Below are positions 13,475 to 21,967 of a DNA stretch of 35,614 nt, one piece after another. Under the pieces are notes generated by a model. It made no database searches. It was not told where the DNA came from and was given only the letters and a program-made list of their open reading frames with translations. Origin of the DNA: Paenibacillus albidus. Lineage in GTDB: Bacteria > Bacillota > Bacilli > Paenibacillales > Paenibacillaceae. Position 1 is the first letter of the stretch, and every line of letters starts with the position of its first letter. The DNA lies in the NCBI RefSeq assembly GCF_014644435.1, contig NZ_BMKR01000055.1, forward strand, positions 1 through 35,614, read 5' to 3'. The position numbers were made by a program, and so were the translations under genes.

Positions 13475-15823
13475 GTGACTAAGATGAAGCAGACTTCTGT
13501 CCGGAAGCCCCTTTATCAACCGGTGAGCGGACCGTTTCATGTCGACTATGCGCCGGATGAGGGGATGGTATTAAACGAAAATCCGCCGCGGTTTACTTGG
13601 ATGCCCGCACAGCAGGAAGATGATGCTGCTTATTTACTCCAACTTTCAACCGCGCCGTCTTTTGAAGAGAGTACGACAATAACCATGGGTCCGCTGGCCT
13701 TTAATTTTTATACTCCCGGCGAGGTGTTTGAAGCTGGCGAATATTATTGGCGCTACGCACTTGTTCTTGCGGAAGGGGATTCCATGACGGATTCCGACTC
13801 CTTGCAGCATACGGCCTGGAGCCAAACACGCCGATTCACGCTGCCGGCAGGACTTGCGGAAACACCGCTGCCGGACCGGCTGAACCGTTATGAAGGGACC
13901 GGCCTGGGACATCCCCGTTTATGGTTAAGCCCATCGGGAATGGAAGAATTGGCCCGGGATGTTGCTTCCGATGCCAGTTCTTGCGGTTGGAATCAATTCA
14001 TGGCGAATTCCGTTAATCCCTGGATAGATGCTCCTTTAGTAGCGGAGCCCTCACCTTATCCAAACAACCAACGGGTCGCGAAGTTATGGCGCCAGATGTA
14101 TATCGACTGTCAGGAGGTGCTGTATGCCATCCGTCATTTGAGTATCGCTGGACGTGTGCTGCATGACGAACAGCTGCTGGGAGCGGCCAAGAGATGGCTG
14201 CTTCATGTGGCGGGGTGGGATACAGAAGGTACAACCTCCCGCGATTATAACGACGAGGCGGCTTTTCGGATTGCGGCGGCACTTGCATGGGGGTATGACT
14301 GGCTCGGCGACACGTTGACCGAAGAAGAGCGGGAGCTGGTCAAGGGCAAGCTGCTGCGGCGGACGGAGCAAGTGGCTCAGCATGTGATCATCCGTTCCAA
14401 AATCCATCATGTGCCCTACGACAGCCATGCTGTCCGTTCGCTTTCATCTGTATTGGTGCCTTGCTGTCTGGCACTCCTTCACGAGGAGGAATGCGCCAAG
14501 GAATGGCTGGACTACGCCGTTGAATACTTCAGTTGTCTCTACTCCCCCTGGGGAGGAATCGACGGAGGCTGGGCTGAAGGTCCGATGTATTGGACGACAG
14601 GAATGGCTTATGTTACCGAGGCTATCAATCTGCTGCGGAATTACACCGGCATTGATCTGTACAGGCGGCCATTTTTCCAGAGCACCGGCGATTTTCCGCT
14701 CTACGTGTATCCGCCTGATGCGATGCGAGCCAGCTTCGGTGACCAGTCAACGCTTGGGGAGCCGGTAAATTTAAAGACAGGATACAATATCCGCCAGCTG
14801 GCAGGTGTTACGGGGAACCGTTGGTACCAATGGTATTATGAGCGGGTCAAGAGCAATGACCCTGGTACGGAAGGGATGTTCTATAATTATGGTTGGTGGG
14901 ACTTTAACTTTGACGAGCTCGTCTACCGGCATGATTTCCCTCAGATCGACGGGGAGCCGCCCATCGGCATTGAACCGCTGAAATGGTTCCGCGACGTGGG
15001 TTGGGTCGCCATGCATCATCAGATGGAGGATCCTGACAATCATATTATGCTTCTGACCAAATCAAGCAGGTACGGCAGCATCAGCCATAGCCATGCCGAT
15101 CAGAACAGCTTCACTCTGCATGCTTTCGGAGAACCTCTGGCCGCAGACACCGGGTATTATATCGCTCACGGCAGTTCATTCCATCGTAACTGGCGGCGTC
15201 AGACGCGATCCAAAAACAATATTCTGATCGGTGGAGCCGGACAATATGCCGAGAATAACAAGGTGTACAATATGGCAGCTACGGGCCGCATTGAAGAGGC
15301 TTATTCAGAGCCCGGCCTTAGTTATGTCCGTGCAGATGCTACAGCGGCTTATGCGCATACGGTACCGCATTTGCAGCGTATCGTTCGTGAAATCTATTTT
15401 CTGCAGTCGTCCTATTTCGTGATTGTAGACAGCATTGATCTTACGCGTGCGGATTCGGTACAATGGTTATTTCATGCCGTTCATCCGCTGAGGATCAAAG
15501 GCCAGACCTTCCGGATCAACGGAACAAAAGCGGGGCTTGACGGGAGCTTCATCTACAGTTCGTCGGGTGAACTTGCGCTGAGCAGCACCGACAAGTTCGA
15601 GGGAGTGGACCCAGCAGAGTATGATGGGCTGCCGAAGCATTATCATTTGACGGCGGAGACCAGGCAGGCGGTATCCCACCGAATCGTGACACTGCTCGTC
15701 CCCTACCGGATGGAGCAGCCGAAATACGTCCCTTATTTCATTGATGATCAGGACCATGGCCTTCATTTGTATTTTACAGAGGCAGGCATTACGCAGAAGA
15801 TTGAGGTAAACAAAGCCTACTAG
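13475..15823 (+). CDS. Heparinase II/III-like polysaccharide lyase with N-terminal DUF4962-like domain
   Basis: The 782-residue protein has three parts. An N-terminal beta-sandwich (about 10-130) begins GPFHVDYAPDEGMVLNENPPRFTWMP, as in DUF4962 proteins. An alpha/alpha toroid (about 145-480) carries the candidate catalytic segments HHVPYDSHAVRS (near 310) and GGWAEGPMYWTTG (near 365). The C-terminal heparinase II/III beta-sandwich begins with SHSHADQNSFTLHAFGEPLAADTGYY (near 537), the family's best-conserved motif. Enzymes of this fold cleave glycosidic bonds of uronic-acid polymers by beta-elimination. There is no signal peptide (MTKMKQTSVRKPL start), so it should act on imported oligosaccharides in the cytoplasm. 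The start is GTG 13475 behind AGGGAGGG. Substrate (alginate-, heparinoid- or pectin-like) cannot be decided. Confidence 0.9.
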   Translation: MTKMKQTSVRKPLYQPVSGPFHVDYAPDEGMVLNENPPRFTWMPAQQEDDAAYLLQLSTAPSFEESTTITMGPLAFNFYTPGEVFEAGEYYWRYALVLAEGDSMTDSDSLQHTAWSQTRRFTLPAGLAETPLPDRLNRYEGTGLGHPRLWLSPSGMEELARDVASDASSCGWNQFMANSVNPWIDAPLVAEPSPYPNNQRVAKLWRQMYIDCQEVLYAIRHLSIAGRVLHDEQLLGAAKRWLLHVAGWDTEGTTSRDYNDEAAFRIAAALAWGYDWLGDTLTEEERELVKGKLLRRTEQVAQHVIIRSKIHHVPYDSHAVRSLSSVLVPCCLALLHEEECAKEWLDYAVEYFSCLYSPWGGIDGGWAEGPMYWTTGMAYVTEAINLLRNYTGIDLYRRPFFQSTGDFPLYVYPPDAMRASFGDQSTLGEPVNLKTGYNIRQLAGVTGNRWYQWYYERVKSNDPGTEGMFYNYGWWDFNFDELVYRHDFPQIDGEPPIGIEPLKWFRDVGWVAMHHQMEDPDNHIMLLTKSSRYGSISHSHADQNSFTLHAFGEPLAADTGYYIAHGSSFHRNWRRQTRSKNNILIGGAGQYAENNKVYNMAATGRIEEAYSEPGLSYVRADATAAYAHTVPHLQRIVREIYFLQSSYFVIVDSIDLTRADSVQWLFHAVHPLRIKGQTFRINGTKAGLDGSFIYSSSGELALSSTDKFEGVDPAEYDGLPKHYHLTAETRQAVSHRIVTLLVPYRMEQPKYVPYFIDDQDHGLHLYFTEAGITQKIEVNKAY

Positions 15824-15864
15824 CAATTCAATCAGCAATACCTAAAAAAACTCCAATACCACAT

Positions 15865-15901
15865 AAAGGATCCCCATTGTTCCAAAGGATGGGGACCCTT
15901 T
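15865..15901 (+). terminator. Hairpin between lyase and binding-protein genes
   Basis: AAAGGATCCCCAT (15865-15877) and ATGGGGACCCTTT (15889-15901) pair with one mismatch. The T-run is short, so it may attenuate rather than end transcription, raising expression differences between the enzyme half of the locus and the binding protein. Confidence 0.65.
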
Positions 15902-15912
15902 ATGATTAGCTT

Positions 15913-15925
15913 TGAAAGCGCTTCA
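15913..15925 (+). promoter_or_regulatory. cre-like site before the binding-protein gene
   Basis: TGAAAGCGCTTCA is a cre core missing one T of the ideal TGAAAGCGCTTTCA. It lies in the 147-base gap after the hairpin, before a TATACT (15941-15946) that could be a -10 box. The binding-protein gene may thus have its own CcpA-controlled promoter; no matching -35 at 17 bases is evident. Confidence 0.4.
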
Positions 15926-15970
15926 CATAATGAGATGCCTATACTATCTTACAAGGAAAAGAGGGGTAGC

Positions 15971-17521
15971 ATGAACAAATGGATGACCTCGGGAGCGGCT
16001 ATGCTGCTTGTGGCATCAATTCTTACAGGATGCGCCAAGGATAGCGGAACTGCTTCAAGCGGCGGCGGGCAGGCGGAACAGACGAAGTTCTCGATCTCCT
16101 TGCGCACGCTTGCCTACACGTACGTTGAGAAATCGCCTAATCTTAACGAGGATAAATGGGTGAAGCAGCTGGAGGAATTTACAGACACCAATCTGAAAAT
16201 CATTCTTGTGCCCCATAAGGAATACGAGCAAAAGATGGTGCAGATGTTCGCAACAAATGACATCCCTGATGTTGTACAGGGGGATGGCGGGGTCAACGGC
16301 AAAGAGATGGCTGGATCTGTGGAGGCGGGGGTGTTTCAGCCGCTCGAAGAACTGCTGCAGAAATACGGTCAAAATTTGTTGAAGACGATTCCCCAGGAGG
16401 CTTGGGATAAAGTCACTTACGACGGCCATATCTATGCGATTCCCGAATATTTATCCAATCCGTCCAGACGGGCGACCTGGATCCGTAAAGATCTGCTCGA
16501 CCAAACCGGACTGAAGGTACCAACAACAGTAGAGGAAACGTTGAAGGTGCTGCGCGCATTCAAAGAGCTCGGTGTAGAAAATCCATATATGGGACGCGAA
16601 GATTTCAAATATGCTGACACTTTTTTTGGAGCTTACGACGTACAGCCGTTCCTGTCTATGATGGAGCAGCAGGGCAACGAGATCGTTCCGAAATTTATGG
16701 ACAGTGAAAACATGCAGCAGGCGTTAAGCGTGTATAAAACGATGTACGAGGAAGGCCTAATCAATAAAGAATTTGCCACGATCAACTCGACGGTGTTTAA
16801 GAATTCGATATTGTCCGGTAAAGCGGGCATGTGGTCCATGAACGCCAACGAGCTGATTCAATGGGAGAAGCAGCTTAAGGAATCCGTTCCGGAAGCGGAG
16901 ATTGAGATCATACCTTCACCCGTAGGTCCAGACGGTAAAGGCGGCTATTACTTATACGGTCCTGTCACAAGAGCCTATTTCATCAATAAGAATGCCACTG
17001 ATCCGGAAGGCATTATCCGCTTTTTCGACTGGATGGTTTCCGGGGAAGCCGAGAAGTTCTTTACTTACGGTATCGAAGGAGACACGTATACGATGAACGG
17101 AGATACGATTGCCTACGATTCTCCGACCGATTCAGCCGGTGTCGACGAGGAACGTTACCGTCAATCGTTCCTGTGGCTTGTGCAGGATACAAAGTATAAC
17201 AAAGGTTCGTTGTCACTGACGGAAGAAGGGAAAAAGCTGATGAATATTTACGACACGCTTCTTGTGAACGAGGGAAGGGACGGCATCACCTTCGATCCCC
17301 GTCTGGAGTCCCTGGTCGGAAATCCGGATGTCGCACCTAACTCGGACACAGCCCCGCCGCTGCTCTTGACGCACATGATCAAGATGGTTTATGGAAAAGA
17401 ACCGATCTCAGATTGGCCTAAAGTTGTGGAGGAGTGGAAGTCCAAAGGCGGAGACAAAGTGATTAAGGAAGCGACAGAGAAATTTAATGCAAATGAGGGT
17501 GTTACCGCTTCCAGACGATGA
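15971..17521 (+). CDS. Extracellular solute-binding lipoprotein, LplA type
   Basis: This 516-residue lipoprotein has the lipobox LTGC with Cys21 after a Lys-containing N-terminus and hydrophobic core, then a Ser/Gly-rich linker (SGTASSGGGQ). The two-lobe binding fold of the LplA/YtcQ family follows, with IPDVVQGDGGVNGK, YAIPEYLSNPSRRATWIRKDLLDQTGLKVPTTVEE and FFDWMVSGEAEKFFTYGIEGDTYTM as family-like segments. It hands oligosaccharides to the LplB/YtcP-type permeases encoded 7-8 kb upstream in the same locus. The start ATG 15971 is preceded by GAGGGG; an upstream ATG at 15902 in the same frame has no ribosome site and would spoil the signal peptide. Aromatic residues in the cleft suit sugar stacking. 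The ligand is probably an unsaturated acidic oligosaccharide. Confidence 0.93.
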   Translation: MNKWMTSGAAMLLVASILTGCAKDSGTASSGGGQAEQTKFSISLRTLAYTYVEKSPNLNEDKWVKQLEEFTDTNLKIILVPHKEYEQKMVQMFATNDIPDVVQGDGGVNGKEMAGSVEAGVFQPLEELLQKYGQNLLKTIPQEAWDKVTYDGHIYAIPEYLSNPSRRATWIRKDLLDQTGLKVPTTVEETLKVLRAFKELGVENPYMGREDFKYADTFFGAYDVQPFLSMMEQQGNEIVPKFMDSENMQQALSVYKTMYEEGLINKEFATINSTVFKNSILSGKAGMWSMNANELIQWEKQLKESVPEAEIEIIPSPVGPDGKGGYYLYGPVTRAYFINKNATDPEGIIRFFDWMVSGEAEKFFTYGIEGDTYTMNGDTIAYDSPTDSAGVDEERYRQSFLWLVQDTKYNKGSLSLTEEGKKLMNIYDTLLVNEGRDGITFDPRLESLVGNPDVAPNSDTAPPLLLTHMIKMVYGKEPISDWPKVVEEWKSKGGDKVIKEATEKFNANEGVTASRR

Positions 17522-17551
17522 ACGACTAATGAAAGATAGGGAGGATTGCAT

Positions 17552-20500
17552 ATGGGGAACTTGAAGCATACTGCTGGATGGCGGCGCATGATCACCGTCA
17601 TGGTCGTTTTGCTCATGGCAGGCGGACTGTTTACCGGAAATTCGGTGCAAGCTCTATCATTGACGGACGTTACAATGTTTGGGGAAAGGGTTCAGGACGT
17701 GATTCCCGAACCGGAAGGCCCTGAATTAGAAATCTACTCGGACCACTTCGACGATCCGGACAATTACGGCACTTCAGGCGGTATTGCCATTCCTTCTCCG
17801 TGGCTGCAGGAAGGCGCTGGGAACAGCAAGGCCAAAACTTCGGTATCTGCCACTGCACCGTCATTGCCTAATCTGGTCAAAATTGATGCAACGGATGTTT
17901 TGGCCCTTCCACTGAATCTTACCGGCTATGGAAACATTAAGCTTAGCTACTACACAAGGGCTTCTTCTTATATTAGCGGAAGTGTAATCATCGAATGGTC
18001 AGGAGACGGGGGAGGGACCTGGTCGACGTTGGAGGAATTCAAACTGACTCCGGGAACCGTCGAGCAGCCCAACAAAGAATCCAATCAATCCAAGAGCCAA
18101 CGCTTAGATTCAAGTGCCAATAATAATGCTGCTGTCAAAATCAGGTTTCGGGCAGGTGATGCGATGTTGGCCAATATGTATATCGATAGTGTGGTGATTT
18201 CGGGACAGGCGATTCCCGGCATTACACCTGCTCCGTCTCCCGTGCCGCCGGTTACGGATCCGGATCCCGAATTCACGCCGCCGGAAGGTGTAATCCTGTA
18301 TGAGGATGTTGCGATTGGAATGGCGGGTGATCGCATCCAGTACGCATCTATAGCTGTTCCAGAGCATGCTCCGGCTGAACCGATGCCGGTGATGGTCTAC
18401 ATTCACGGTGGCGGCTGGAACCATGGTGACCGCAAGCAGGCGCTCAGTTCCATCTGCAACTACGTTCTTAAACGAGGTTATATCGGCGTCTCCCTGGATT
18501 ATCGCTTGACGCCGGAAGCACCTTTTCCAGCTCAAATTCAGGATGTGAAGCTTGGCATCCGGTATTTGCGTGCGCATGCCGGGCAATATGGGCTGGATCC
18601 TAGCCGAATCGGGGTATGGGGCTCATCGGCAGGCGGCCACCTGGCGTCCTTGCTCGGAACAACAGCCGATTTGACCGTTCAGGATAGTGTTTATCTGGAT
18701 ACGGGAGCGACTGTGGCTGTGCCGGATCTTGAAGGATCGGGCGGCTGGCCGGAATATTCCGACAAAGTACAGGCGGTAGCGGATTGGTACGGCCCCGCGG
18801 ACTTTACGACAACGTTTGCCGACAATTACAGCTCGGTGACCGCTTTGCTCGGCGGCCACCATGCGTTGTCCGTTCCGGAGCAGGCCAGACTTGCCATGCC
18901 CGGCACGTATGCCTCGCCTGATGATCCACCGTTCTGGATCCGGCATGGTGATAAAGACGCAACGATTCCTTATACAGACAGCGTGACCTTCGCGGGCCAG
19001 CTCAAGGCAGCAGGAGTGCCGGTTGTTGATCTGGACATTGTCGCAGGCCAAGGTCATGGATTTACGGGTACTGCTTCCGAAGAGGCGAATGCGGAAGCCT
19101 GGGTGTTTATGGATCAATATGTGAAGAATAGAGTCGTTACGGAGCCGATTCTGTATAAGGAAGGCCGCGAGCCTGCTGAGGACGATACGCCAAATGAAGA
19201 GCCGGAATGGATCGAAACAGAAGTTGGGACGTTACAGCCAACCGATGATGCCGTTATCGACAGCAGCAAGCCGGATCTTAATTTCAATCAAGCGACCGGT
19301 TCCAGCACGGGATTATTCAGCATTTCATCAGGAGCTTCGACCCGAAAATATGTATATTTCAAATTCGATTTGACCGAAGCAAACGAAGCAGGAGAACGTT
19401 ATTTGTTTAAAGTCGCTGCGAAAAAGGGATCGAGCAATACGGACACGGAATTATCGCTGTATGGCATTGCTGCCGGGAACTGGACAGAATCCTCCATTAC
19501 TTGGAACCATGCTCCTGTTACGAGCTTGAACGATGCAGCCCTTATTGGCAAGTTTACGGTCGATGCCGCAAATAGCGGGAGCCCGGCCGTATACGAGGTT
19601 GATGTGACGGACTATGTGACGGATCGTCTGGAGCAAGGTGGGGTGGCATTTATGCTTGCAGATGCAGCGGCTTCAGGAGTATCGGTTAACATATACTCCA
19701 AAGAAGCGAACGGCGTGAGCAATCCGCAGCCGCAGCTGTCGATAATTCGACTGACGGAGGCAGGCAGTGATACGCAGCCGCCCGTATGGGAACAAGGAGC
19801 CGAACTGTCTGCTCACAATTGGGGAACCAACTTTGTAGATTTGGAGTGGCCTGAAGCCACCGACAATACGGCGGTTACCCTATATCGGATCTATAAAGGC
19901 GAAACGATGATTGGCGAGCAGACGGGTACGGCCTATAGAGCAGCTGGACTTGAAGCCGGAACGGCTTATTCGTTCAAGGTGGAAGCAGTCGATGCGGCTG
20001 GTAATTTCAGCAACCGTTTGTCGATTGACTGTAAGACGCTATCCTCTCCAATCATGCCATGGCCTGTCCACGCGGTTACGGCGAGCGGCAGCGACGGCAA
20101 TCTGGAAACGAATGTACTGGACAACAACAGCTATACACGCTGGTCGGCAGCCGGAGACGGGCAATGGATCGCTTTGGATCTGGGGGAGAGCCGCGACCTC
20201 GGTTATGTTGGCATTGGATTTTATAAAGGCAATGTGCGCTCCACCTCCATAGAGATAGAAATCTCCGAAGATGGAACGGTCTGGACTCCGGTCTTCAGCG
20301 GCAGAAGCAGCGGAGAGACGACGGAAATGCAGGCATTTGATCTGCCCGACTCCAGTGCCCGCTACGTCAAAATTACCGGACGCGGAAACTCGGATGGAAG
20401 CGTCTATATGAGCTTGACCGATGTTCATCTGTATGAACCTTATGCAGGCGGCGGTACACCTGTAGCCATCATTCCATATATGGAGCCGGAAACGCCTGAA

Positions 20501-21871
20501 GGAACGGTGCCCTTCACCGCCCCGGGATTGACGAATCCAGATGGAACGGAGCACGCCGTGCATACACCACATTCGGTCACGGGGCGGACGATTGACGTAC
20601 GGGATTACGGTGCCAATCCGGCCGATAATGGCGTTGACGACCGTCCAGCCATCCAAGCTGCTATCGATGCAGCGGCAGCAGGCGATGAAGTATTCCTGCC
20701 CAATGGGGTATATCATTTATTGACGGCACCTGACGGAACAACCAATCTGTCTTTGAAATCAGGCGTCAACCTTAGGGGCGAAAGCGAAGAAGGGACTTTG
20801 CTGATTACCTCATTGAATCTGGTTACCCAAAGTGCAGCCATCAAAGCGTCCAGTCAGCATGATATCGTCCTGTCCAGTATGACCCTCTCTTCCACTTGGA
20901 GCGGCCGTTATTCGACCGACCATCAGAATAACAATATTGAGGCGGGCGGCCCTGACACTATGATTAGAATCGCCAACTACGGCGATAACCCCTCGTATAA
21001 TATTACGGTCGATCATGTGACGGTAGAGAAGTTCCGCAGAATGGGCATTCGGATCGAACATAGCCGGGATGTGACGGTGAAGAACGCTACTTTCCGCAAT
21101 GCGACGGATCTTGGTACGGGAGGTTCGGGTTATGGGGTGTCTATTCAAGGTACAGCGAAGACGGATCGGCTCGGCTTCGAGAATGATACGAAATGGAACG
21201 TGGTGGAGGATAGCGCCTTCGAAGGTCCGTATTTGAGACATGGTGCCCTGATTCAATTCGTGGCCCATAACAATGTGCTCCGCAACAATACATTTGCCGG
21301 AACCAAGCTGGATGCTATTGATCTCCACGGAGAATTGGAGTACCTAAATGAAATTTATGGCAATGTTATCACGGATGTCCTGACCGGAGCAGCGATCGGG
21401 CTCGGCAATACGGGCGGGTCCGCACCCAGCAACCACAGCAAGTCTGGGGCAGGTAATTACATCCACGACAATATCATTAAGCATTGCCGTAACGGCATCG
21501 TTGTTATCATGGGTACGCCGGACACGATTATTGAGCACAACGTGATCGAGAATACCACCGATATTCAAGGGGCATCGGGAATTAAGATATTGAATGGTCC
21601 GGGTACACTTATCCGCAATAATATAATCCGGAACAACACAACGGCTGACTACTGGGCCATCCTGCTTGAACACGATGAAGGAGATGCTGCAGCGGGGAAT
21701 ATCGGGGAAGGCGTTCCCCGGAACGTTCGAATAGAAGGGAATAATATTGCCGGCAATACAAACGGAATTGGGTTATTCGCTGGAACAGGCATCCTGCTCA
21801 AGAATAACTTACTGGATAATCTGACAGTCAATTACTATCAGGCTCCGGATGTCACGTTGTCGGAGGAGTAG
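17552..21871 (+). CDS. Secreted multidomain esterase-polysaccharide lyase fusion (1439 aa)
   Basis: Reading order: signal peptide (hydrophobic MITVMVVLLMAGGLF, cleavage after about residue 34); a beta-sandwich at about 60-220; a Pro-rich linker (PAPSPVPPVTDPDPEFTPP). Next is an alpha/beta-hydrolase esterase at about 240-535, with oxyanion motif IHGGGW (near 283), nucleophile Ser in GSSAGG (near 357), acid in DPPFWIRHGDKD, and His in GQGHGF (near 499). Then a DNRLRE/CBM96-like module (about 552-735), an FN3 domain (about 743-830), an F5/8-type C (CBM32-like) module (about 833-963), and a pectate-lyase-superfamily beta-helix (about 1010-1435) beginning IDVRDYGANPADNGVDDRPAIQAAIDAA. It probably deacylates and depolymerises an acidic polysaccharide outside the cell. 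Start ATG 17552 has GGGAGG 7 bases upstream. No S-layer anchor is seen. Confidence 0.9.
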   Translation: MGNLKHTAGWRRMITVMVVLLMAGGLFTGNSVQALSLTDVTMFGERVQDVIPEPEGPELEIYSDHFDDPDNYGTSGGIAIPSPWLQEGAGNSKAKTSVSATAPSLPNLVKIDATDVLALPLNLTGYGNIKLSYYTRASSYISGSVIIEWSGDGGGTWSTLEEFKLTPGTVEQPNKESNQSKSQRLDSSANNNAAVKIRFRAGDAMLANMYIDSVVISGQAIPGITPAPSPVPPVTDPDPEFTPPEGVILYEDVAIGMAGDRIQYASIAVPEHAPAEPMPVMVYIHGGGWNHGDRKQALSSICNYVLKRGYIGVSLDYRLTPEAPFPAQIQDVKLGIRYLRAHAGQYGLDPSRIGVWGSSAGGHLASLLGTTADLTVQDSVYLDTGATVAVPDLEGSGGWPEYSDKVQAVADWYGPADFTTTFADNYSSVTALLGGHHALSVPEQARLAMPGTYASPDDPPFWIRHGDKDATIPYTDSVTFAGQLKAAGVPVVDLDIVAGQGHGFTGTASEEANAEAWVFMDQYVKNRVVTEPILYKEGREPAEDDTPNEEPEWIETEVGTLQPTDDAVIDSSKPDLNFNQATGSSTGLFSISSGASTRKYVYFKFDLTEANEAGERYLFKVAAKKGSSNTDTELSLYGIAAGNWTESSITWNHAPVTSLNDAALIGKFTVDAANSGSPAVYEVDVTDYVTDRLEQGGVAFMLADAAASGVSVNIYSKEANGVSNPQPQLSIIRLTEAGSDTQPPVWEQGAELSAHNWGTNFVDLEWPEATDNTAVTLYRIYKGETMIGEQTGTAYRAAGLEAGTAYSFKVEAVDAAGNFSNRLSIDCKTLSSPIMPWPVHAVTASGSDGNLETNVLDNNSYTRWSAAGDGQWIALDLGESRDLGYVGIGFYKGNVRSTSIEIEISEDGTVWTPVFSGRSSGETTEMQAFDLPDSSARYVKITGRGNSDGSVYMSLTDVHLYEPYAGGGTPVAIIPYMEPETPEGTVPFTAPGLTNPDGTEHAVHTPHSVTGRTIDVRDYGANPADNGVDDRPAIQAAIDAAAAGDEVFLPNGVYHLLTAPDGTTNLSLKSGVNLRGESEEGTLLITSLNLVTQSAAIKASSQHDIVLSSMTLSSTWSGRYSTDHQNNNIEAGGPDTMIRIANYGDNPSYNITVDHVTVEKFRRMGIRIEHSRDVTVKNATFRNATDLGTGGSGYGVSIQGTAKTDRLGFENDTKWNVVEDSAFEGPYLRHGALIQFVAHNNVLRNNTFAGTKLDAIDLHGELEYLNEIYGNVITDVLTGAAIGLGNTGGSAPSNHSKSGAGNYIHDNIIKHCRNGIVVIMGTPDTIIEHNVIENTTDIQGASGIKILNGPGTLIRNNIIRNNTTADYWAILLEHDEGDAAAGNIGEGVPRNVRIEGNNIAGNTNGIGLFAGTGILLKNNLLDNLTVNYYQAPDVTLSEE

Positions 21872-21887
21872 AAGACCTTATCATACT

Positions 21888-21934
21888 AAGGGGGTGTTCC
21901 AGCAGCCGTATCATGGCTGTTGGAACACCCCCTT
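21888..21934. terminator. Convergent, bidirectional terminator
   Basis: AAGGGGGTGTTCCAGCAGCC pairs with GGCTGTTGGAACACCCCCTT with one G-U, around a short loop. It lies between the end of the lyase gene (21871, plus) and the chemoreceptor gene (stop 21968, minus), so it can serve both. It marks the end of the polysaccharide locus. Confidence 0.85.
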
Positions 21935-21967
21935 CCCTGTATCGTATTCCCTGATTCGCTGCAGGGT

